A stretch of 64,000 nt of DNA from Holophagales bacterium (GTDB lineage Bacteria > Acidobacteriota > Thermoanaerobaculia > Multivoradales > Multivoraceae), in the NCBI GenBank assembly GCA_009836625.1, contig VXVC01000003.1:77111-141110 (forward strand), given 5' to 3'. The notes beneath the pieces were generated by a model that worked only from the letters and a program-made list of their open reading frames with translations, was not told the DNA's origin and made no database searches. The translations under genes were made by a program, and so were the position numbers. Positions 8,625 through 17,349 of the stretch are shown here, piece by piece (position 1 is the first letter of the stretch; each line of letters starts with the position of its first letter).

Positions 8625-11467
8625 GCGGCAAGAAGATCGTCGTTCGCGGCGCCCGCGAGCACAACCTGAAGAACCTGACGGTCGAGATCCCGCGCGATCG
8701 GCTGGTCGTCGTCACTGGCGTTTCGGGCTCGGGCAAGTCCTCCCTTGCCTTCGACACGCTGTTCGCGGAGGGGCAGCGTCGCTACGTCGAGTCCCTGTCG
8801 GCCTACGCCCGCCAGTTCCTGCACCAGGTCGAGAAGCCGGACGTCGACTCGATCGAGGGATTGTCGCCCGCGATTTCGATCGAGCAGAAGTCGGTGTCCC
8901 GCAACCCGCGGTCGACGGTGGGGACGGTGACCGAGATCCAGGACTACCTGCGGCTGCTCTACGCCTCGGTAGGAGTGCCGCACTGCCCCGAGTGCGGCAA
9001 GGTGATCCGGCCGCAGACCGTACAGCAGATGGTCGACCGAGTGGCCGGGATGCCGGAGGGCACCCGGCTGCTGCTGCTCGCGCCGTACGTCCGGGGCAAG
9101 AAGGGCGAGTACCGTCGTCAGCTCGAGCAGATGGTCCGCGAGGGCTTCCTGCGGGCGCGGATCGATGGCGAACTCTGCGAGCTTTCGGGTGAGTTGCCGG
9201 CCCTCGACAAGAACAGGAAGCACGACATCGAGATCGTGATCGACCGGCTGGTCGTGCGGTCGGGCATCGAGCAGCGGCTCGCAGCGTCGTTCGAGACGGC
9301 CCTCGAGGTCGGGCGCGGCCTGCTCGTCGTGGCGCCCCAGGGTCTGCCCGAAGAGACGATGTCCCAGCACTACGCCTGCGCCGACTGCGGGTCCAGTCTG
9401 GCCGAGATCTCGCCGCGGCTCTTCTCGTTCAACAGTCCCTACGGCGCCTGCCCCGAGTGCGGCGGCCTGGGTTCCTCGATGGCGGTCGACGAGCAGCGGA
9501 TCCTGGACGATCCACGGCGGTCGATTCAGTCCGGCGTGCTCAGACCCTTCCCGACGAGTTCGTCGTCGTGGCGGCTCAGGATGCTCAGGACGGTCGCCGC
9601 GGACCTCGGCTTCGATCTCTCGACCCCGTGGTGCGAGCTGTCCGAGGAGGCGCGGCAGGTCGTGCTCTACGGCTCGGGCAGCCGGGAGATCGCTTTCGAG
9701 ATCAAGGGCCGGCGGTCGTCCTATCAGTGGCGCGGGCGCTACGAGGGCGTGGTGCCGATGCTCACCCGCCGCCACGCGGACACCGAGTCGCCGGGCGTTC
9801 GCGCGGAGATCGAGAAGTACATGTCGGTGCGCACCTGCGGCTCGTGCTCGGGTCGCCGGCTTCGTCCCGAGGCGCTGGCGGTTACGGTCGGCGACCGTTC
9901 GATCGACGACTTGACCTCGATGCCGATCGGCGACCTCCGGCGGGTGGTCGGGTCCCTGGGACTGAGCACGAAGGAACGGCAGATCGCGGGCAAGATCCTG
10001 CAGGAGGTGGAGGACCGACTGACGTTCCTCGATGACGTGGGTCTCGGCTACCTGCACCTGGATCGGACTTCGGGAACCCTCTCGGGAGGCGAGAGCCAGC
10101 GTATTCGGCTCGCGACGCAGATCGGAAGCAAGCTCCAGGGCGTGCTCTACGTGCTGGACGAGCCCTCGATCGGCCTGCACCAGCGGGACAACGCGAAGCT
10201 GCTCCGGACGCTCAAGGGCATGCGTGACCTGGGCAACTCCGTGCTTCTGGTCGAACACGACGAGGAGACGATCCGGGAAGCCGACTGGATCGTCGATCTG
10301 GGTCCGAGGGCGGGTGAGCACGGCGGCGAGGTGGTCGCGGAAGGATCGCTCGAGAAAGTGGAGAAGGCGAAGGGGTCGTTGACCGGCGCCTACCTCCGCG
10401 GCGATGCGGAGGTGCCAGTGCCGGCAGCGCGGCGGCAGGGGAACGGCGCCTGGCTGGGCATCCGGGGTGCGCGCCAGAACAACCTGGCCGAACTCGACGT
10501 GGACGTGCCGCTCGGTTGCTTCGTTCTGGTCACCGGTGTCTCCGGTTCGGGCAAGAGCAGTCTGGTCAACGAGGTGTTGTACAAGGCCCTGGCGCGCCAC
10601 TTCTACCGCGCCGTCGATCCGGCCGGCGATCACGATCGCATCGAGGGGCTCGAGCATCTCGACAAGGTGATCGCCATCGATCAGAGTCCGATCGGCCGTA
10701 CGCCGCGGTCCAATCCGGCGACCTACACGAACGTCTTCACGCCGATTCGCACCCTGATGGCGAAGACGGCCGAAGCGCGGGCCCGCGGCTACAAGCCGGG
10801 CCGGTTCAGCTTCAACGTCAAGGGCGGACGCTGCGAAGCCTGTGCCGGCGACGGCCAGAACAAGATCGAGATGCATTTCCTGCCCGACGTCTACGTGACC
10901 TGCGACATCTGTGGCGGTCTGCGCTACGACCGCGAGACCCTCCAGGTCCGCTACAAGGGCAAGAACATCGCCGACATCCTCGCAATGAGCGTCGAGAGCG
11001 CGTGCGACTTCTTCGCCAACGTCCCGGCCATCGACCGCATCCTGTCGACGCTGGACGAGGTGGGGCTCGGCTACATCCGCCTCGGGCAACCCGCGACCAC
11101 GCTGTCAGGTGGCGAGGCGCAGCGGGTCAAGCTGGCCACCGAGCTGTCCAAACGGGCGACAGGACGGAGTCTCTACCTGCTGGACGAGCCGACTACCGGT
11201 CTCCACTTCGACGACGTGCGGCGTCTGGTCGGCTTGCTGCAGCGTCTGGTGGACCGGGGCAACACGGTGCTGGTCGTCGAGCACAACCTCGACGTGATCA
11301 AGAACGCGGACTGGATCATCGACCTCGGCCCGGAGGGCGGCGTCGGTGGCGGCAGGCTGGTGGTCGCCGGTACACCGGAAGACGTGTCGGCCTCGCGGGA
11401 GAGTCATACCGGGGCCTTCCTGAGCAAGGTGCTGGCGACCCCGGCTCGGGTGCGGAGAGCGAGTTGA
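8621..11467 (+). CDS. uvrA: Excinuclease ABC subunit UvrA
   Basis: UvrA is the damage-recognising ATPase of nucleotide excision repair. The 948-residue protein has two ABC modules: Walker [10 protein letters not shown] near residues 32-40 and again at about 640, and signatures LSGGESQR and LSGGEAQR. Cys pairs CPECGK (about 122), YACADCG and CPECGG, and a C-terminal [14 protein letters not shown] module supply zinc binding. Length fits the family. The start is a GTG overlapping the end of smpB, so the two are translationally coupled. The following regulator begins only ten bases after its stop. Confidence 0.97.
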   Translation: MSGKKIVVRGAREHNLKNLTVEIPRDRLVVVTGVSGSGKSSLAFDTLFAEGQRRYVESLSAYARQFLHQVEKPDVDSIEGLSPAISIEQKSVSRNPRSTVGTVTEIQDYLRLLYASVGVPHCPECGKVIRPQTVQQMVDRVAGMPEGTRLLLLAPYVRGKKGEYRRQLEQMVREGFLRARIDGELCELSGELPALDKNRKHDIEIVIDRLVVRSGIEQRLAASFETALEVGRGLLVVAPQGLPEETMSQHYACADCGSSLAEISPRLFSFNSPYGACPECGGLGSSMAVDEQRILDDPRRSIQSGVLRPFPTSSSSWRLRMLRTVAADLGFDLSTPWCELSEEARQVVLYGSGSREIAFEIKGRRSSYQWRGRYEGVVPMLTRRHADTESPGVRAEIEKYMSVRTCGSCSGRRLRPEALAVTVGDRSIDDLTSMPIGDLRRVVGSLGLSTKERQIAGKILQEVEDRLTFLDDVGLGYLHLDRTSGTLSGGESQRIRLATQIGSKLQGVLYVLDEPSIGLHQRDNAKLLRTLKGMRDLGNSVLLVEHDEETIREADWIVDLGPRAGEHGGEVVAEGSLEKVEKAKGSLTGAYLRGDAEVPVPAARRQGNGAWLGIRGARQNNLAELDVDVPLGCFVLVTGVSGSGKSSLVNEVLYKALARHFYRAVDPAGDHDRIEGLEHLDKVIAIDQSPIGRTPRSNPATYTNVFTPIRTLMAKTAEARARGYKPGRFSFNVKGGRCEACAGDGQNKIEMHFLPDVYVTCDICGGLRYDRETLQVRYKGKNIADILAMSVESACDFFANVPAIDRILSTLDEVGLGYIRLGQPATTLSGGEAQRVKLATELSKRATGRSLYLLDEPTTGLHFDDVRRLVGLLQRLVDRGNTVLVVEHNLDVIKNADWIIDLGPEGGVGGGRLVVAGTPEDVSASRESHTGAFLSKVLATPARVRRAS

Positions 11468-11477
11468 GGGACTGAGC

Positions 11478-12968
11478 ATGGCCGCCCGGAGACCCTCCAC
11501 CGACCTTGCCGGCCGCCGCCAGCGGCTTCAGCTCGAGACGCTCTACGACCTGGTCGTGGCGCTCCATTCCCACGAATCCGAGCAGGGCCTGCTGGACGAC
11601 CTCCTGCAGCGTCTATGCACCATCGTCGACCCGGCGGCGGCCGCGGCCGTCACTCGCGACCGCTTCGGCGTTGCACGGTCGGCGTCGACGGTCGGCTTCG
11701 GAAGCGCTTCTCCGGCCGCCGAGACGCTGCTTGCAGGGCCCTTGTGGGACGATCTCCTGTCCCGGGACGACGTCCTGGAGCGGAGCGGCGGCTCACTGGC
11801 CGGCCGGGAGTTCCGGTTTCTGCTGGCGGCGCCGCTCAAGTCTCGCGACGCCGTGCTGGGCTTCGTCGCCGTGCTCGACAAGGAGGTTCGCGGCAAGGGC
11901 GAACCAGGCTTCAACGACGGCGACCGGAGGTTCCTCCGCTCGGTCGCGGCGCTTGCCGGGGTGGCGCTCGACGGCCTGCGCCAGGTGGAAAGGCTGGTCG
12001 TCTCGCGGGAACGGTTGGCGGAGGAGAACAAGTTGCTCAAGGAGCGCCTCGACGACCTGGCGGAGGTCGGCGGCCGGCGGATCGTGGCCCACGCGCCGGC
12101 GATGCGCCGCATCCTGGAAGTGATCGACCGGGTCGCACCGCGGAGCGTTGGCGTCCTGTTACGGGGGGAGAGCGGCACGGGCAAGGAACTCATGGCGGCG
12201 TTTCTGCACCAGCGGTCCGAGCGGACCGGCCCGCTGGTAGCCGTGAACTGCGCCGCGCTTCCGGAGAGCCTGCTGGAGAGCGAGCTCTTCGGCATCGAGG
12301 GCGGCGTGGCCACCGGTGTGAGGGCGCGCCTCGGCCGCTTCGAACTGGCGGAGGGGGGCACTCTGTTCCTCGACGAAGTGGCCGACCTCGACGTCGCGCT
12401 GCAGGTCAAGCTGCTACGTGCGCTCCAGGAGCGCGAGATCGTGAGGGTCGGGGGCCAGCGGCCGATCGCCGTCGACACCCGGGTTGTTGCTGCGACGCAC
12501 CAGCCGCTGGAGCGACTGGTCGAGGAGGGTCGCTTCCGCGAGGATCTGTACTACCGCCTGAAGGGAGTCAGCGTGGAACTGCCGCCGCTGCGGGAGCGGC
12601 GGCGGGACATCCCGCACCTGATCCGCCACTTCACCGAACGCTTCTGCGCCCGGGAGTCGATCGAGCTGCCCCAATTCGACCGGACGGCGCTGAACTTCCT
12701 GCTGGCCCACGACTATCCCGGCAATGTGCGGGAACTGCAGAACATCGTGGAGGGCGCGGTTTCCCTGGCCGACGGCGTCGTCGACGTTGCCCTGATCCAG
12801 TCGCTGATGGGCGGCACGGTCGGTCTTCAGAGCCCGGAGCCGCTCGATCTCGAGACGGTCAAGCGGCGTCACGTGCGCCGGGTGATCGGGATGACGGGGG
12901 GCAACAAGAGCGCCGCCGCCAAGCTCCTCGGCGTCAACCGGCGCACCCTGACGCGCGGGGGATACTGA
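11478..12968 (+). CDS. GAF-domain sigma-54-type activator with altered GAFTGA motif
   Basis: The 496-residue protein has an N-terminal GAF-like sensor (about 20-170), a short coiled coil (about 172-195), an AAA+ domain with Walker A GESGTGKE at 230-237 and Walker B GGTLFLDE, and a C-terminal Fis-type helix-turn-helix ending abruptly at NRRTLTRGGY. It lacks a receiver domain, so it probably senses a ligand. The sigma-54-contacting GAFTGA loop is replaced by GVATGV at 276-281 (12303-12320). Directly downstream are dyad repeats and a near-consensus sigma-54 promoter, so that promoter is a likely target. It may share a transcript with uvrA. Confidence 0.88.
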   Translation: MAARRPSTDLAGRRQRLQLETLYDLVVALHSHESEQGLLDDLLQRLCTIVDPAAAAAVTRDRFGVARSASTVGFGSASPAAETLLAGPLWDDLLSRDDVLERSGGSLAGREFRFLLAAPLKSRDAVLGFVAVLDKEVRGKGEPGFNDGDRRFLRSVAALAGVALDGLRQVERLVVSRERLAEENKLLKERLDDLAEVGGRRIVAHAPAMRRILEVIDRVAPRSVGVLLRGESGTGKELMAAFLHQRSERTGPLVAVNCAALPESLLESELFGIEGGVATGVRARLGRFELAEGGTLFLDEVADLDVALQVKLLRALQEREIVRVGGQRPIAVDTRVVAATHQPLERLVEEGRFREDLYYRLKGVSVELPPLRERRRDIPHLIRHFTERFCARESIELPQFDRTALNFLLAHDYPGNVRELQNIVEGAVSLADGVVDVALIQSLMGGTVGLQSPEPLDLETVKRRHVRRVIGMTGGNKSAAAKLLGVNRRTLTRGGY

Positions 12969-12995
12969 CTGACGCGGGGCACAATAGCCCACCGT

Positions 12996-13010
12996 AGGAC
13001 ATTTTGTCCC
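12996..13010. promoter_or_regulatory. Candidate activator-binding dyad, site 1
   Basis: AGGACATTTTGTCCC is a near-perfect inverted repeat (GGACA-N3-TGTCC), 28 bases after the activator gene stop. A matching dyad lies 82 bases further on, close to eight helical turns. A weaker look-alike, GGGGCACAATAGCCC, starts 20 bases before it at 12976. The position roughly 190 bases upstream of a -24/-12 promoter is typical of enhancer sites for sigma-54 activators. Binding by the adjacent activator is inferred. Confidence 0.5.
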
Positions 13011-13077
13011 TAGTGCTTGTGGGGCGGGCGTAGGGTCTCACCGGGCGTCACTCAGGGCCTGGCAGCGCGACCTTCTC

Positions 13078-13092
13078 GGGACAAGATGCCCC
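13078..13092. promoter_or_regulatory. Candidate activator-binding dyad, site 2
   Basis: GGGACAAGATGCCCC repeats the RGGACA-N3-TGYCCC pattern of site 1 with one arm mismatch. Its centre is about 100 bases upstream of the -24 element at 13183, the usual distance for an enhancer of a sigma-54 promoter. The rest of 12969-13231 shows no coding sequence that I can support. Confidence 0.5.
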
Positions 13093-13182
13093 GATTGACC
13101 GTCGGGTCGCGGTGATGCTGCTCATCGCCAAACCCCTCTGAGGACTTGGCTTGGCGGGCCGTCGGCCCGGTAACTCCCCGGC

Positions 13183-13198
13183 TGGCAAGGGACTTGCT
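13183..13198 (+). promoter_or_regulatory. Sigma-54 (-24/-12) promoter of the partner-switching operon
   Basis: TGGCAAGGGACTTGCT matches TGGCACG-N4-TTGCW with one mismatch and the exact GG-N10-GC spacing. With the -12 C at 13197 the predicted transcription start is about 13209. The mRNA would then carry a GGGGAGG ribosome binding site (about 13219-13225) and the ATG at 13232. The position after a sigma-54-type activator gene and paired dyads strengthens the call. Confidence 0.72.
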
Positions 13199-13231
13199 CT
13201 CTATCGAGGGTCACCAACGGGGAGGTTCGAC

Positions 13232-13420
13232 ATGATGGTAGGGTCGCCGTTCAGTTTTTTGGACCGTGGGCGCGCCGCCGCGCCGGTTGCTTGGGCGGGG
13301 AGTCTCTCCGCCGGGGTGTTCTGGTCCGCGGTGGTTGTTGCCAGCTTCCTCTGGTTTCTGCTGAACGACCGGATCCAGCCCGTGGTGATCTACTGTCTCA
13401 AGCTCTTCCTCGTCGCCTGA
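13232..13420 (+). CDS. Small membrane protein, first gene of the sigma-54 operon
   Basis: This 62-residue protein is not recognised. It has a short N-terminal region (MMVGSPFSFLDRGR), a hydrophobic span at about 26-44 and a second hydrophobic stretch at 49-62, so it is probably a membrane peptide with one or two spans. A GGGGAGG site stands seven bases before the ATG at 13232; a second ATG follows at once. A TTG further upstream opens the same frame but would lie over the promoter. It is the first gene after the -24/-12 promoter and precedes the anti-sigma-like ATPase by 37 bases. A role as sensor or membrane anchor for the switch is speculation. Confidence 0.6.
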   Translation: MMVGSPFSFLDRGRAAAPVAWAGSLSAGVFWSAVVVASFLWFLLNDRIQPVVIYCLKLFLVA

Positions 13421-13457
13421 CGCCCTGGCTGCAGGGGCGCCGGTCGCTTTCTCCCCG

Positions 13458-13901
13458 ATGTCTGAGCTCGGAGTTCTAGAAGAAACCCACCTGACCTTCA
13501 GGCTCGCGCCTGAAATGGAACTGGAAGTGCGGGCCTGCGCCTGCGAGATGGCGAAGTCCATCCGGATGAGCACTGACAAGGTCGAGGAAGTGGGGATGGC
13601 GGTCGTCGAGGCGTGCATCAACGCGATCGAACACAGCCGGGCCGCTGACGGCCAGCTTCATCTCGGGCTCGCGGTCCTGGGTTCGGCAGAGGCGGAGGAG
13701 CCGCGGATGCTCCGGATCACGATTCAGGATCAGGGAGTCGGCTTCGATCGTTCGAGGCTCGTGCCGCCCCGGATCGAGGACAACCTCAGGTCGATCCGGA
13801 AGCGCGGCTGGGGGTTGAAGATCATCGAAGGTCTGATGGACGAGGTGAACGTGCTCTCGGGCGAGGGCGGCACCTCCGTCGTGATGATGAAGGTACTCTG
13901 A
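13458..13901 (+). CDS. RsbW-like serine kinase / anti-sigma ATPase
   Basis: The 147-residue protein is a stand-alone GHKL ATPase domain of the RsbW/SpoIIAB type. The N-box reads EACINAIEHS at 51-60 (Asn55), the G1 box DQGVGFD at 91-97, and the G2 box GWGLKII at 117-123. Family members phosphorylate a STAS antagonist on serine and hold a target protein, often a sigma factor, when the antagonist is phosphorylated. The STAS and phosphatase genes follow directly, completing a partner-switching set. No sigma factor gene is nearby, so its captive partner is unknown. Confidence 0.9.
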   Translation: MSELGVLEETHLTFRLAPEMELEVRACACEMAKSIRMSTDKVEEVGMAVVEACINAIEHSRAADGQLHLGLAVLGSAEAEEPRMLRITIQDQGVGFDRSRLVPPRIEDNLRSIRKRGWGLKIIEGLMDEVNVLSGEGGTSVVMMKVL

Positions 13902-13934
13902 CGCTCTGTTGAGCGAGGAAGTCTGGTTGGGTCC

Positions 13935-14294
13935 ATGAACGAGGGTCTGAAGTTGAACGTGGAGCGCCGCGACGGTCTGGCGGTGATCTACACGGATGGT
14001 TACATCAACAACCAGGGCGGCGAGGAGATCGCGGAGGCGGCGTACGGCCTGGTCGAGGAGGGCTTCGGGACGCTGCTGCTGAACCTCGCCGGGACGAAGA
14101 TCGTCAACTCGATCGGCATCTCCATTCTGATCGAGATCATCGAGAAGATGATCGAAGTGGAGGGCCGGTTGTCCTTTTGCAACCTCACTCCGACGATCGA
14201 GAAGACCTTCCACATCATGGGTCTGGCGCAGTACTCCAGCATCTTTCCCGACGAACAGGCGGCGGTGACCGAGCTTCAGGCCGGGGCTTCGTGA
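13935..14294 (+). CDS. STAS-domain antagonist (RsbV/SpoIIAA-like)
   Basis: A single STAS domain of 119 residues. The probable phospho-acceptor is Ser59 in KIVNSIGIS, at the place of the SpoIIAA serine. In this family the unphosphorylated form binds the anti-sigma kinase and frees its target. It lies between the kinase (33 bases upstream) and the phosphatase, whose GTG start overlaps its TGA. The domain has no added sensor region. Confidence 0.92.
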   Translation: MNEGLKLNVERRDGLAVIYTDGYINNQGGEEIAEAAYGLVEEGFGTLLLNLAGTKIVNSIGISILIEIIEKMIEVEGRLSFCNLTPTIEKTFHIMGLAQYSSIFPDEQAAVTELQAGAS

Positions 14295-15934
14295 CTTCGC
14301 CGGCCGCCGGGGCTGCTCAGGCGTCGGAGTCGACCTCGGCGGCTGGAACGGGTCTCGGAGCCGAACTCTGGCGGCTGGCGGCGGAAGCGGAGACCGCGGA
14401 GTGGGAGAGCGGCGCGGCACAGACCCGGCTCGTCAGCCACTGGTGTCGGAGCCAGGGCCTGGCTGGCGCGCAGATCTACCATCGCGACGGCGGTCCGGTG
14501 GCGGCGTGGGGCGTGCTCGGCACGCGCGAACGGAGCCTGGAGCACGGCCTGATCCTGTACTACGCCGCGACGGACGATACGGCTCGCGACGAGGAGGGCG
14601 CCGGCGGACAGGGGAACAGGCCGGAAGAGCACGACCTCGCCGGAGTCCTGGCCATCGGCCTCAGGCTGCGCGAACTGGCCGACGAGCTGAAGGACCGGAA
14701 ATTCCAGGACAACTACAACGTCGTCACGTTGGAGGCGGTCTACGACGTGGGGCTGGCGATCACGTCCACCCTGAACCTGGACGAACTGACGGAGGAGATC
14801 CTGCTGCGCGCGGTGTCGCTCCTGGACGCCCGGCGCGGCGCCTTCTACCTGCTGGATGAAGAGGACCGCCTCTCGCTTGCCGGCACGATCGGCGGTGGCG
14901 CTCGCGAGGCGATCGACGTGCCGTCTGCCGGTTTCGACGAAGCCGGCATCGAAGCGTTGGCGACGGGCGTGATGCCGGACGCTGAACACTCACTCGCGGT
15001 CCCCATCGAAGGCGACGGGGGCAGCGGGAGCGTCGGCCTGCTGGTGGTCGCCGACAAGGAGAGCCGGACCGGAGTGGGCCCGTTCGTCGCGTCCGACCAT
15101 CGGGCGCTCTCGCTGTTCGCCAACCAGGCCGCGATCGCGCTGACCAACGCCAAGCTCCATCGGCAGGCGCTCGAGAAGGAGCGCCTGGAGCGGGAAGTGG
15201 AGCTCGCCGCCGAGATCCAGCGCAACATCCTGCCCGCCGAGATGCCGAGCGTGGGCTGCTTCGAGACCGTTGGCTGGAGCCGCCCTTCCCGCCAGGTCGG
15301 CGGCGACTACTACGGGTCGCTCCGGTTTGCCGGCTCGCGGCGCGGTCTGGTGGTTGCCGACGTCACCGGCAAGGGCATGCCGGCCGCGCTCCTCGTTTCG
15401 ACTCTCGACTCGGCGTTGCGGTTGCTCGTGGACGACTGCCGGCTCGGCGGCGCAGCCGTGGGGGCCGAACTCTCGCCGGAACTATTCGACCGACTGAACA
15501 AGCACATCGTCGAGAGCAGCGCCAGCAATCGCTTCATCACCCTGATCCTCACCGAGATCGATCCGCGAAACCGCGCCGTCCGGTACCTCAACGCCGGGCA
15601 CAATCCCGGACTTCTGGTGCGCGGGAATGGCGAGGTGACGCCGCTTCTAGCCAGCGGACTACCGCTGGGCCTGCTTCCCACGGCGAGCTACCGTGTGGAG
15701 CCTCTCGAGATGGGCCCGGGCGACCTCCTCTGTCTGTACAGCGACGGAATCACGGAGTGCGAGTCCCTGGACGGCGAGGAGTATGGTCAGGAAAGGCTCG
15801 AGGACTTCCTTAGCTTGCGCCGCGAGCGGCCGTTGTCCGAGATCGTGGACGCCATCGATGCCGACGTGCGGCGGTTCGGCGCCGGCCTGCCGCAGGGCGA
15901 TGATCAGACCGTCGTCCTGATTCGTTGCGGCTAG
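14291..15934 (+). CDS. GAF-containing PP2C (SpoIIE/RsbU-type) serine phosphatase
   Basis: The 547-residue protein has a poorly recognised N-terminal region, a GAF domain at about 150-290, a short helical linker (EKERLEREVELAAEIQRNIL) and a SpoIIE-type phosphatase domain at about 325-547. Metal-binding aspartates are in GGDYYG (Asp339), VADVTGKGM, SDGITE and GDDQTV. Its expected job is to dephosphorylate the upstream STAS protein in response to a ligand. I chose the GTG at 14291, which overlaps the STAS stop. Its TAG shares a CTAG palindrome with the TAG of the convergent TldE-like gene. Confidence 0.92.
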   Translation: MTSPAAGAAQASESTSAAGTGLGAELWRLAAEAETAEWESGAAQTRLVSHWCRSQGLAGAQIYHRDGGPVAAWGVLGTRERSLEHGLILYYAATDDTARDEEGAGGQGNRPEEHDLAGVLAIGLRLRELADELKDRKFQDNYNVVTLEAVYDVGLAITSTLNLDELTEEILLRAVSLLDARRGAFYLLDEEDRLSLAGTIGGGAREAIDVPSAGFDEAGIEALATGVMPDAEHSLAVPIEGDGGSGSVGLLVVADKESRTGVGPFVASDHRALSLFANQAAIALTNAKLHRQALEKERLEREVELAAEIQRNILPAEMPSVGCFETVGWSRPSRQVGGDYYGSLRFAGSRRGLVVADVTGKGMPAALLVSTLDSALRLLVDDCRLGGAAVGAELSPELFDRLNKHIVESSASNRFITLILTEIDPRNRAVRYLNAGHNPGLLVRGNGEVTPLLASGLPLGLLPTASYRVEPLEMGPGDLLCLYSDGITECESLDGEEYGQERLEDFLSLRRERPLSEIVDAIDADVRRFGAGLPQGDDQTVVLIRCG

Positions 15935-17325
15935 GCGGCGCTTAGGCCGTCGACGTCCGCCACCGCCAGCGCCGGCGCGGACGTGCCGCCCAGGAAGCCG
16001 TCCCGCGAGGGACGAGAGAAGCAGCTGGCGCCGATGGCGAGCAGGTTGGAGAACACGCGAAGCAGGCTGTCCTCCCAGACAAGATCGATCACCGGCTCCG
16101 CGAGCCGGCCGCCCCGCAGGCGACGCACTCCGCGGGCCCGCGCCCGCACCCGCATGCGAGCGGGGTCGAAGCACTCGACCTCGTCCAGTCTGCTGACCCA
16201 GACGCCGCCGTCCGCGATGTGGAACAGGTCCTGGTCGCTGTGCTCACCGGGTCGGAGGATCGTGTTGAGGGGGTAGGCCTCCTCGCCGCCCGTACAGTGG
16301 CAGGTTGGCGTGAGCCCGACGCGGGCAGCGGTGGCGGTGTCCAGCGCCGGTGTTCGCGGCACCCCCGCGGACACCAGTTCGACCGGAATCTTCGAGACGC
16401 CCTCCAGGTCGAAGGGAAACGGCAGACCGCTCTCGAGGCAGGCGTCGTCGGCCAGGTCGAGCCGGCGGTCGAAGACCTGGACACCCGTGTGCTGAAGCAG
16501 AAAGGACTCTCCCTCGAGAATGGAGCGTGACGAGAACGCGTGGAGGTTCAGTAGTTCGACCAGCTCGATCGTCGCCTCCGGAGCCAGGAGCACGGGTACA
16601 CCGCTGGGCGGCGTCGTCGCCGTGCCCGCAGGCGCTCTCCGCTCTCGTGCCGTCTCGACCAGTCGCACGAGTTGCAGGCCGTCAAGCGAACGGGCGGCGT
16701 GGCGAGCGAAGCCGGCGCCGGGGTCGGCGCCGCTTCGTACCTCGACCATGACCGAACTGGCGCGTTCGCCGCGCGCGAGTTCCCGGCTGTTGGCGATGGC
16801 GACCTGCCCGACGGTCCATTCGATGATCGCCGCTTCGTCGTCCCCTAGCGCCTCTTGCAGCAACCGCCGCGCGGCCTTGGCATGCAGGCGCTCAAGGTCC
16901 GGGTCGCACACGGCGGCCGGGGAGTCTCCGGCCTCGTTGCCCTCGGGTAGCGGGGGAAGCGACTCAGGGGGCGCCGCCCGGGCGGCCGCAAGAGCGTGGC
17001 GCACCGCACTGTCGAACTCGCCGGTGCGTGCGCCCCCCGTGCGGTGGAGCCCCGGGCGTCGCCCCTCTCGCACCCTCAGGGTGACCTGGCGGGAGCGCCG
17101 CCGGTAGCTGTCGAGGTCGGGAACGCGGTAACCGGTGCGGCCGCGCCTGGTCTCCAGCCAGAGGATCTCCGTTTCGTCCGCCGGCGACCGGTCCACCGCG
17201 ACGGTGAGTTCCTCCCGGACCCGGTCGAGCGAGCGCAGCCGGGGCTCGGCCTCGGGACGTCCGGACCGGCGCCTCCCCGGTAGGTGGTCTGGCGTGCCCG
17301 GTCTCGAGGTGCGACGATCCGGCAC
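15931..17325 (-). CDS. TldE/PmbA-like protein lacking the HExxxH metal site
   Basis: The 464-residue protein matches the TldD/TldE (PmbA) fold, in which a TldD/TldE pair forms a protease that trims peptides such as microcin B17 and the CcdA antitoxin. In the region where TldD carries HExxxH this protein reads NLHAFSSRSILEGESFLLQ, with no metal motif, so it is the TldE-like (non-catalytic) type. The C-terminal half (TPTCHCTGGEEAYPLNTI) is glycine-rich. No TldD gene is seen nearby. It is transcribed divergently from pcm over 24 bases and ends on the phosphatase stop. Confidence 0.75.
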   Translation of the reverse strand: MPDRRTSRPGTPDHLPGRRRSGRPEAEPRLRSLDRVREELTVAVDRSPADETEILWLETRRGRTGYRVPDLDSYRRRSRQVTLRVREGRRPGLHRTGGARTGEFDSAVRHALAAARAAPPESLPPLPEGNEAGDSPAAVCDPDLERLHAKAARRLLQEALGDDEAAIIEWTVGQVAIANSRELARGERASSVMVEVRSGADPGAGFARHAARSLDGLQLVRLVETARERRAPAGTATTPPSGVPVLLAPEATIELVELLNLHAFSSRSILEGESFLLQHTGVQVFDRRLDLADDACLESGLPFPFDLEGVSKIPVELVSAGVPRTPALDTATAARVGLTPTCHCTGGEEAYPLNTILRPGEHSDQDLFHIADGGVWVSRLDEVECFDPARMRVRARARGVRRLRGGRLAEPVIDLVWEDSLLRVFSNLLAIGASCFSRPSRDGFLGGTSAPALAVADVDGLSAA

Positions 17326-17349
17326 GGTGTTTGCCTATCATAGGGAATC

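Noticed and set aside
8459..11089. Long open frame antisense to uvrA
   Set aside because: It mirrors uvrA codons on the opposite strand, is rich in Arg, Asp, His and Val from GC-rich complement, has no ribosome binding site and no recognisable domain.
12976..12990. Third activator site GGGGCACAATAGCCC
   Set aside because: Three mismatches to the dyad consensus; the 20-base phase with site 1 is suggestive but too weak to list as a feature.
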